A DNA stretch of 24,278 nt, from contig JAEVZP010000040.1 in assembly GCA_023392185.1 (NCBI GenBank), forward strand, positions 1-24,278, written 5' to 3'. The translations under genes were made by a program, and so were the position numbers. A model generated the notes under the pieces. That model ran no database searches. It saw nothing but the letters and a program-made list of their open reading frames with translations, and was not told the origin of the DNA. Positions 16,473 to 21,818 of the stretch are shown piece after piece; position 1 is the stretch's first letter; every line of letters begins with the position of its first letter. Origin of the DNA: Bacteroidota bacterium (GTDB lineage Bacteria > Bacteroidota > Bacteroidia > Chitinophagales > Chitinophagaceae).

Positions 16473-16491
16473 AACCTTTTATTTTTTGCTT

Positions 16492-17301
16492 ATGCATACT
16501 GTGCTTCGATGGATAATGGGTTTGCTGCTGCTTTGCGGCGGAGCGGCTTATGGCCAGGAGAGCTGCTTTATCCCCAATACCGCCTGGCAGCCGGGTGAGG
16601 TGCTGCGCTTTAAAGCATGGTACAACATGAGCGCCCTGTGGGTAGGTGCCGGAGAAGCCACTTTCACGGTGAGCAATAGCTCGGTGGGCGCCCGACCGGC
16701 ATATCATCTGGTAGGGGAAGGCCGCACTCTGCGGAGCTACGAATGGTTTTTTAAAGTGCGCGACCGCTACGAATCGTTTATAGATGCCGAAACGCTGCGG
16801 CCCCTGCGCTTTTCCCGCCAGGTCAACGAAGGCAGCATCCATTTTACCGAAACCGTCACTTTTGACGTTGCCCGCAACCGCGCCACTTCGCCCAAGAAAG
16901 TGCTGTGGCTGCCATCCTGCTTTCAGGATGTGATCTCTACGCTGTATTATGCCCGCAACATCGATTTCTCCTCTTACCCACCGGGTACCCGCATTCCCAT
17001 CAAAATGTATCTGGAGGATAAGATTTACGACTTCTACGTAAAATATCTCGGCAAGGAACGCATCCAGACCCGCTACGGTACTTTTAATGCGCTGAAGCTC
17101 GCGCCCCTGCTTATCGAAGGCAATGTGTTTAAAGAAGGTGGGGAAAAGATGACCCTTTGGATCAGCGATGATGCCAACCGGCTGCCCCTGCGCATCAATT
17201 CACCGGTGGTAATCGGCTCCGTAAAAGTGGATTTGATGGGTTTCGAAAACCTGCGCAATCCGCTTACCAGCCTTGTCAGCCGCAAAGGCGAACGCGATTA
17301 A
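16492..17301 (+). CDS. Exported DUF3108 family protein
   Basis: A 269-residue protein with a signal peptide (residues 1-22, ending AYG before Q). It has features of Bacteroidota DUF3108 proteins: a GEVLRFKAWYNMSALWVGAGEATF opening, the FFKVRDRYESFID segment, then DVISTLYYARNIDFS and PIKMYLEDKIYDFYVKYLGKE. It ends with WISDDANRLPLRINSPVVIGSVKVDL. It is predicted to be periplasmic or attached to the outer membrane and beta-rich; its biochemical role is unknown. The ATG at 16492 is preferred over the in-frame TTG at 16486. The gene lies 19 bases after the flippase-like gene, so the two may form an operon. Confidence 0.82.
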   Translation: MHTVLRWIMGLLLLCGGAAYGQESCFIPNTAWQPGEVLRFKAWYNMSALWVGAGEATFTVSNSSVGARPAYHLVGEGRTLRSYEWFFKVRDRYESFIDAETLRPLRFSRQVNEGSIHFTETVTFDVARNRATSPKKVLWLPSCFQDVISTLYYARNIDFSSYPPGTRIPIKMYLEDKIYDFYVKYLGKERIQTRYGTFNALKLAPLLIEGNVFKEGGEKMTLWISDDANRLPLRINSPVVIGSVKVDLMGFENLRNPLTSLVSRKGERD

Positions 17302-17306
17302 AAAAA

Positions 17307-17326
17307 GCTGCTCTTACAACAGCAGC
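17307..17326 (+). terminator. Possible terminator hairpin after the DUF3108 gene
   Basis: GCTGCT at 17307-17312 pairs with AGCAGC at 17321-17326 directly after the stop codon. Only a weak T-rich stretch (CCTTTGTT) follows, so activity as a terminator is uncertain. The stronger palindrome at 17374 may share the job. Confidence 0.4.
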
Positions 17327-17373
17327 GCCTTTGTTCTGCACCCTGTTGTGCAGGCGGTTGATGGAGGAAAAAG

Positions 17374-17406
17374 GCCTTATTTCCGGAAGTTTTCCGGAAA
17401 TAAGGC
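17374..17406. repeat. 33-base hairpin containing two TTCCGGAA octamers
   Basis: A 15-base arm, GCCTTATTTCCGGAA, is perfectly complementary to the 3' arm across a 3-base GTT spacer. TTCCGGAA occurs at 17381-17388 and 17392-17399. The layout resembles the palindrome after cphB, and it may act as a terminator for the DUF3108 gene or as a structured repeat. Confidence 0.8.
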
Positions 17407-17407
17407 A

Positions 17408-17429
17408 GGCTGTTTTGTTGATTGGAAGG
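17408..17429 (+). repeat. 22-base repeat, copy 2
   Basis: This copy matches 4656-4677 in 21 of 22 positions, including the exact 17-mer TTTTGTTGATTGGAAGG at 17413-17429. It begins directly after the hairpin at 17374-17406 and lies just before the queuosine-precursor transporter gene. Confidence 0.6.
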
Positions 17430-17469
17430 GCCTTTCAAAAAACGCTTTCTAACCTACTTTCGCAGATAT

Positions 17470-18243
17470 ATGCTTCCGCGCTATCTGCCTGACAAACCGG
17501 CAAAAGTTTTCTTGGCCATGACGGCCTTTTTCGTTGCCAACGCGCTGATTGCAGAGTGTATTGGCAACAAGCTTTTTTCGCTCGAAACGTTGCTGGGCCT
17601 GCCTGTCCGGCCTTTTACGCTTCTGGGCCAGGAAGGGCTCACCTATACGCTCACCTGTGGCGTTTTGCTGTGGCCGCTTGAGTTTGTACTGACCGATATC
17701 ATCAACGAATACTACGGCGCCAGGGCGGTGCGGCGTATTTCTTATATCGCGGTGGCGCTCATCAGCTATGCTTTTATTGCTTTTTTCATAGCCATTAAAA
17801 TGCCGGCCGACCAAAGCTTCTGGACCGGCAGTCAGCAGGAAAACGGCGTGCCGGATATGCAGGCTGCTTTTAATTCCATCTTCGGGCAAAGCATGCGCAT
17901 CATCTTCGGCAGTCTCGTCGCTTTTCTGGTGAGTCAGGTGCTGGATGTCTGGATTTTTCATCGCATCAAACGGATTACCGGCGAAAAAAAAGTGTGGCTG
18001 CGGGCCACTGGCTCCACGGCCGTTTCGCAACTAATCGACAGCTTCGTAGTGCTTTCCATCGCCTTTGGTCCGCTTTGGGGCTGGCAACGGGTGCTGGCCG
18101 TTGGGCTGGTCAATTATTCCTATAAACTGACTATGGCTATCTTGCTGACACCGTTGATATACCTGGCCGAACACCGGATCGAACGATATTTTGGACGCGA
18201 GCTGACCCTCCGGCTGAAGGCAGATGCCATGCGCAAGGCATAA
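17470..18243 (+). CDS. Queuosine precursor transporter (YhhQ/DUF165 family)
   Basis: A membrane protein of 257 residues with about six hydrophobic segments. Family members import queuine/preQ precursors for tRNA queuosine synthesis. The signature FVLTDIINEYYGARAVRR (residues 72 onward), the N-terminal ANALIAECIGNK and the later QLIDSFVVLSIAFG and NYSYKLTMAILLTPLIYL segments fit the family. The ATG at 17470 is chosen; the frame is open to a TTG at 17422, which would add 16 residues. A TACTTTCG (17455-17462), one base from the -7 consensus, lies only 7 bases before this ATG, so a very short leader is possible. No queuosine biosynthesis gene is visible next to it. Confidence 0.88.
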   Translation: MLPRYLPDKPAKVFLAMTAFFVANALIAECIGNKLFSLETLLGLPVRPFTLLGQEGLTYTLTCGVLLWPLEFVLTDIINEYYGARAVRRISYIAVALISYAFIAFFIAIKMPADQSFWTGSQQENGVPDMQAAFNSIFGQSMRIIFGSLVAFLVSQVLDVWIFHRIKRITGEKKVWLRATGSTAVSQLIDSFVVLSIAFGPLWGWQRVLAVGLVNYSYKLTMAILLTPLIYLAEHRIERYFGRELTLRLKADAMRKA

Positions 18244-18332
18244 GGGCTTTTTTCGGGAAAACACAGTTTTCTGGATCACATCCCTGAAACCGGTATGAAT
18301 TTTGTTGTTTTCCGTTTTAAACGTATTTCATT

Positions 18333-18761
18333 ATGAGACACCTTTTTATAGGCCTGGCTGCCGGGCTTTTGTTAGGATCGACTTCCGTGCAGGCGCAGGG
18401 GCCGGAAATTCCGGCAAACGTAGTAAGCCATTTTCAGGCGAAATATCCGGGTGCCGAAAACCCGGATTATGACAAAGAAAAAGATGGCTACGAGGTAGAA
18501 TTTCACCTTTCCGGCATCAAGTGGGAAGCTTTTTATGATACCCGTGGCAACTGGGTGAAAACCGAACGGGACGTGCGTCGGGCAGATGTTCCTGATGCCG
18601 TCTGGACGGCTCTTTCAACATCTTCCTATGGTCGTTGGAAGGTTGACGATATTGAGGAGCACCAAACGCCCCAACACGAAAAATTGTACGAGATTGAAGT
18701 CAAAACCAAAGGGCAGAAAAAGTATCTGTATTTTCTGCCCGACGGGCAAATGGTGCGCTAA
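18333..18761 (+). CDS. Exported PepSY-like (beta-lactamase-inhibitor-like) protein
   Basis: A small protein of 142 residues with a signal peptide (residues 1-21, ending VQAQ). The mature part contains two related halves of the type seen in Bacteroidota PepSY-like proteins (PF11396). The first runs VVSHFQAKYPGAENPDYDKEKDGYEVEFHLSGIKWEAFYDTRGNWVKTE. The second, VPDAVWTALSTSSYGRWKVDDIEE through YEIEVKTKGQKKYLYFLPDGQMV, has the same strand order. It is probably periplasmic; the function is unknown. It stands alone, 89 bases after the transporter gene, and ends at a strong bidirectional terminator. Confidence 0.8.
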   Translation: MRHLFIGLAAGLLLGSTSVQAQGPEIPANVVSHFQAKYPGAENPDYDKEKDGYEVEFHLSGIKWEAFYDTRGNWVKTERDVRRADVPDAVWTALSTSSYGRWKVDDIEEHQTPQHEKLYEIEVKTKGQKKYLYFLPDGQMVR

Positions 18762-18791
18762 GCTGTCGTTTGCTAAACCGCTTAAACCGTC

Positions 18792-18829
18792 AAAAAGCCG
18801 GCTAGAAGCATGCTTCTGGCCGGCTTTTT
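18792..18829. terminator. Strong bidirectional terminator
   Basis: AAAAAGCCGGC pairs with GCCGGCTTTTT, and between them AGAAGCATGCTTCT is itself a perfect palindrome, with one T-G pair joining the two. T5 occurs on both strands, so it would end the PepSY-like gene (+) and also the HPF gene (-), whose stop is 80 bases away. Confidence 0.88.
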
Positions 18830-18908
18830 CAGGAGGCGAAAAAAGAGGTTTTGGAGCTTCTGAACACAGTGCTCTTGCTTGCAGGGCAGGTCTTTTTTGA
18901 AAGCCTTT

Positions 18909-19220
18909 CTAGCGATGCTTTTCGAGCTGGCGGCGCAGCTTTTCCTCTACGCTTTTGAGGATGGCCATAAAGTGGTCGCCGGTGTCGGAAGCAAATACAT
19001 CGGGGCCGGGAATGCCCAGGCGCATGGTTACTTTTTTAGGTTCGGTTGACTTGGCAGCATGATCTTCAAAATGCACATCTGCCCAGGTAATGGTGGAGAC
19101 ATGGCGGCTGAGGCGGGCAAGAATTTCCCGGACTTCACGCTGTACGTTTTCGCCCAGTGTGATGTCTACTGCCTGGATGTCCAGCTTAATGCCATTGTAA
19201 TGTTCGGTGTTGTTGCTCAT
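18909..19220 (-). CDS. Ribosome hibernation factor, HPF/RaiA family (short form)
   Basis: The 103-residue protein matches the size of short HPF/YfiA proteins, which bind the 30S decoding site and inactivate ribosomes in starved cells. It shows the beta-alpha-beta-beta-beta-alpha order of the family: IKLDIQAVDITLG, then a helix (NVQREVREILARLSRH), then ITWADVHFEDH, KKVTMRLGIPG and a basic final helix (DHFMAILKSVEEKLRRQLEKHR). The dimerisation domain of the long form is absent. The gene is divergent from the SDR gene, with 113 bases between the starts. Confidence 0.82.
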   Translation of the reverse strand: MSNNTEHYNGIKLDIQAVDITLGENVQREVREILARLSRHVSTITWADVHFEDHAAKSTEPKKVTMRLGIPGPDVFASDTGDHFMAILKSVEEKLRRQLEKHR

Positions 19221-19333
19221 AAGAGGAATAGATAAATAAAGTGCACCGGAAGGCTTACCAAAACCGTTCCGCTCGGGCCTGCCAATGGTTCTAAAACTTT
19301 CCGGCCTATTTTAGCCCCGACTATCGGGTCTTT

Positions 19334-20128
19334 ATGCAAAACCTTTTCCCTCTTCAACTTTCCGGAAAAAAGGCGCTGGTGTGTGGCGCAACGCAAGGCA
19401 TTGGGCTGGCGACCGCACAGGCGCTGGCGCAGCTGGGCGTTTCCTGCACGCTGCTGGCGCGCAGAGAAGCTTCGCTGCAAAAGGCGGTTGCGAACCTGCC
19501 GCAGGTTTCCGGAAATACCCACGATTATCTGGTGGCTGACTTCAGCGATGCAGCCGCTTTAGGCCAGGCGGCCGAGAAAGCGGCGCAGGGCGGCTACGAT
19601 ATTTTGGTTAATAATACTGGCGGGCCACCTGCCGGACCGGTGACGCAGGCAACTACCGGCGCTTTTTTGGCGGCTTTTCAGCAGCACCTGCTTGCCAATC
19701 ACACGCTGGCACAGGCCGTGTTGCCCGGGATGCAGGCCAAAGGCTGGGGCCGGATCGTCAATATTGTTTCGACTTCGGTGAAGATCCCGCTCAAAGGGCT
19801 GGGCGTTTCCAACACCATTCGCGGCGCGGTAGCCAGCTGGGCCAAAACCCTTTCCAACGAAGTGGCACAACATGGCATTACGGTCAATAATGTGTTGCCG
19901 GGCGCTACGGCTACCGGGCGGCTGAGCAGCATCATCGACGGCAAGGCGGCCAGGGCCGGCGACGACCGCAGTGCGGTAGAAGCCGAGATGCTTGCCGAGA
20001 TTCCGGCGGGCCGCTTTGGCAGGCCGGGCGAGGTAGGTGCTGTGGCTGCTTTCCTTTGCACCGAAGCGGCCGCCTATATCAATGGTGTGAGTCTGCCGGT
20101 GGACGGTGGACGTACCGGAAGTATTTGA
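19334..20128 (+). CDS. SDR-family protein with altered catalytic residues
   Basis: A 264-residue short-chain dehydrogenase/reductase fold. It has a near-standard nucleotide-binding loop (CGATQGIG, residues 18-25), LVNNTGG in place of NNAG, the serine strand IVNIVSTS (S146/S148) and a C-terminal INGVSLPVDGGR. The usual YxxxK is replaced by SNTIR: aligning GLGVSNTIRGAVASWAKTLSNEVA with FabG puts Ser159 at the tyrosine and Arg163 at the lysine. A group of beta-ketoacyl-ACP-reductase-like SDRs with this kind of change is known (the cd05344 type, from memory). It may be a non-classical enzyme or a non-catalytic binder. The start ATG 19334 gives the normal distance to the Rossmann loop. Confidence 0.88.
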   Translation: MQNLFPLQLSGKKALVCGATQGIGLATAQALAQLGVSCTLLARREASLQKAVANLPQVSGNTHDYLVADFSDAAALGQAAEKAAQGGYDILVNNTGGPPAGPVTQATTGAFLAAFQQHLLANHTLAQAVLPGMQAKGWGRIVNIVSTSVKIPLKGLGVSNTIRGAVASWAKTLSNEVAQHGITVNNVLPGATATGRLSSIIDGKAARAGDDRSAVEAEMLAEIPAGRFGRPGEVGAVAAFLCTEAAAYINGVSLPVDGGRTGSI

Positions 20129-20339
20129 TTTTAAAAGCCTCTTTGTCAATCTTTTAAGCAGATTGCAAGGGGGTGATGATCGCCTTTTTATGGGTGTAAA
20201 AACTATAAGTCTGTTTATACAGATGCCGGAAGGTGCACTGCTGCCTGTTTGATTCATTGGTAACAATGGATATATAGCCGGTGTTCCTATTCTCAAAAAA
20301 GATTTTTGTGGGAATACTGGACAATTTGATGACAGAGCG

Positions 20340-20347
20340 TAGTTTTG
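20340..20347 (+). promoter_or_regulatory. Probable -7 promoter element of the act operon
   Basis: TAGTTTTG fits the Bacteroidota TAnnTTTG consensus and lies 71 bases before the actA start. No TTTG element sits at the ideal spacing: 20325-20328 is too close and 20305-20308 too far. The call is therefore tentative. Confidence 0.4.
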
Positions 20348-20418
20348 CCGCCCAATAAAGGGGTGAAAAACTAGTTAATTTTTACCTTCTTTTTGTCGAA
20401 ACTCTTAATCATTCAATC

Positions 20419-21708
20419 GTGTTTCTACCCAATCCTGTAACTGGCCGTCGAGGCGGGTTTTTCCGCTCTTTGCTGTTAGCGCTCGTTTTGGTTCTTGGTT
20501 TTCAGCAAGCCTCTGCGCAAGTAGACGGCAAAGCGATTTTCCAGGCAAACTGCGCCTCCTGTCACAATCCGCTGAAAGACGCTACCGGCCCGGCGCTTAA
20601 AGGTGTGGACGGCCGCGTTCCAAGCAAGGAGTGGCTCTACAAATGGATTCATAACCCAAGCGGCATGGTGGCCTCCGGCGACAAATACGCGGTGGACATC
20701 TTCAACAAGTGGAATAAAACGCAGATGACAGCCTTCCCGCAATTGAGCGAGGAAGAAATCGACGCCATTTTTACCTACGTAAACTCGGTTGAAGACAAGA
20801 AAGCAGCCCCGACCGGCACTGGCAATGCAGCCGATGCCAACGCCAATGCGGGTGCCAATGGCTGGATTTATACCAGCATTAGCGTGCTGCTGCTGCTGGC
20901 CCTGTGGGTAATGTGGCGCGCCAATAAATCGCTGAAGCGCGCAGCTGCCGAGAAAGTGGCTGTGCCGACTACAAAAGAGGTTCCTTTCTGGCGCAATAAG
21001 GTAACCCTTACCTTGCTGGCAATCGTAGTACTGTCCTTCTCCGGCTACTGGCTGGTGAACGGCGCGGTGAACCTGGGCCGCCAGACCAATTACATGCCGA
21101 AGCAGCCGATTTTCTACAGCCATAAAGTGCACGCCGGCATCAACCAGATCAACTGTCTGTATTGCCACTCGGGAGCCGAGAAAAGCAAACACGCTATGAT
21201 TCCGTCGACCAACGTGTGTATGAACTGCCACAAGCAGATTGGTGAATACACCGGCGCCGAAGAACATCCGCTGTTTACGGCTGAGGGCAAGGAAGTAAAC
21301 GGTACGGCAGAGATACAGAAGCTGTATGAGTATGCCGGCTGGAACAACGATAAGAAAGATTACAACCGCGATGCTGCCGGCAACATCCTGGCCACCAGCC
21401 CGGAGTGGGTGAAAATCCACAACCTGCCCGACCACGTTTACTTTAACCACAGCCAGCACGTGGCCGTAGGAAAAATTCCTTGCCAGCAGTGCCACGGCAA
21501 TGTGGAAGAAATGGACGAAGTCTATCAGATGGCACCGCTGAGCATGGGCTGGTGTATCAACTGTCACCGCCAGTCAAGCGTGCAGTTTGCCAACAACAAT
21601 TACTACCAGATCTATGAAAAATACCACGAAGAGTTCAAGCAAGGCAAGCGGGAGCACGTTACTGTGGAAGACATCGGCGGTCTGGAATGCCAGAAGTGTC
21701 ACTACTAA
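20419..21708 (+). CDS. actA: Alternative complex III multihaem cytochrome subunit ActA
   Basis: A 429-residue periplasm-facing c-type cytochrome of alternative complex III, which oxidises quinol and passes electrons to a cytochrome c or oxidase. A signal/anchor occupies residues 16-34. A monohaem domain follows (CASCH 45-49, later methionine candidates in TQMTAF), then two membrane segments (about 149-166 and 196-212). A pentahaem part has CxxCH at 246, 267, 355, 379 and 424, giving six motifs in all. The start is GTG at 20419, with no usable ATG in the signal region. ActA is usually described as a pentahaem subunit with a separate monohaem ActE, so the N-terminal domain may be an ActE-like fusion. 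The actB gene follows 110 bases downstream, as in other act operons. Confidence 0.9.
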   Translation: MFLPNPVTGRRGGFFRSLLLALVLVLGFQQASAQVDGKAIFQANCASCHNPLKDATGPALKGVDGRVPSKEWLYKWIHNPSGMVASGDKYAVDIFNKWNKTQMTAFPQLSEEEIDAIFTYVNSVEDKKAAPTGTGNAADANANAGANGWIYTSISVLLLLALWVMWRANKSLKRAAAEKVAVPTTKEVPFWRNKVTLTLLAIVVLSFSGYWLVNGAVNLGRQTNYMPKQPIFYSHKVHAGINQINCLYCHSGAEKSKHAMIPSTNVCMNCHKQIGEYTGAEEHPLFTAEGKEVNGTAEIQKLYEYAGWNNDKKDYNRDAAGNILATSPEWVKIHNLPDHVYFNHSQHVAVGKIPCQQCHGNVEEMDEVYQMAPLSMGWCINCHRQSSVQFANNNYYQIYEKYHEEFKQGKREHVTVEDIGGLECQKCHY

Positions 21709-21716
21709 ACCCAGCA

Positions 21717-21742
21717 TGAATACCGGCCATTCCAGGTATTCA
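21717..21742. repeat. Hairpin between actA and actB
   Basis: TGAATACC at 21717-21724 pairs with GGTATTCA at 21735-21742 across a 10-base loop, right after the actA stop. There is no T-run, so it is more likely an mRNA processing or stabilising element than a terminator; this is inference. Confidence 0.5.
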
Positions 21743-21781
21743 GACTTGTAAGAGAAGCGACCGAAAGCATCACAATCATTA

Positions 21782-21811
21782 GCAAATCAGCATATTTGCA
21801 CATCAGCAAAT
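21782..21811. repeat. 12-base-periodic GCAAAT/ATTTGC elements before actB
   Basis: GCAAAT at 21782, its reverse complement ATTTGC at 21794 and GCAAAT at 21806 start exactly 12 bases apart. The last ends 7 bases before the actB ATG. CATATTTG at 21791-21798 is one base from the TAnnTTTG promoter element. The set may be an internal promoter or operator, or a short dispersed repeat. Confidence 0.5.
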
Positions 21812-21818
21812 TACTAAA

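Noticed and set aside
18257..18271. GAAAAC/GTTTTC hairpin after the queuosine transporter gene as a terminator
   Set aside because: The stem is only six weak pairs and lacks a trailing T-run.
20129..20418. Possible small gene or RNA gene between the SDR gene and actA
   Set aside because: Only a 20-codon frame (20189) is present, with no strong hairpin or tRNA-like fold. The region is better explained as the act operon upstream region.
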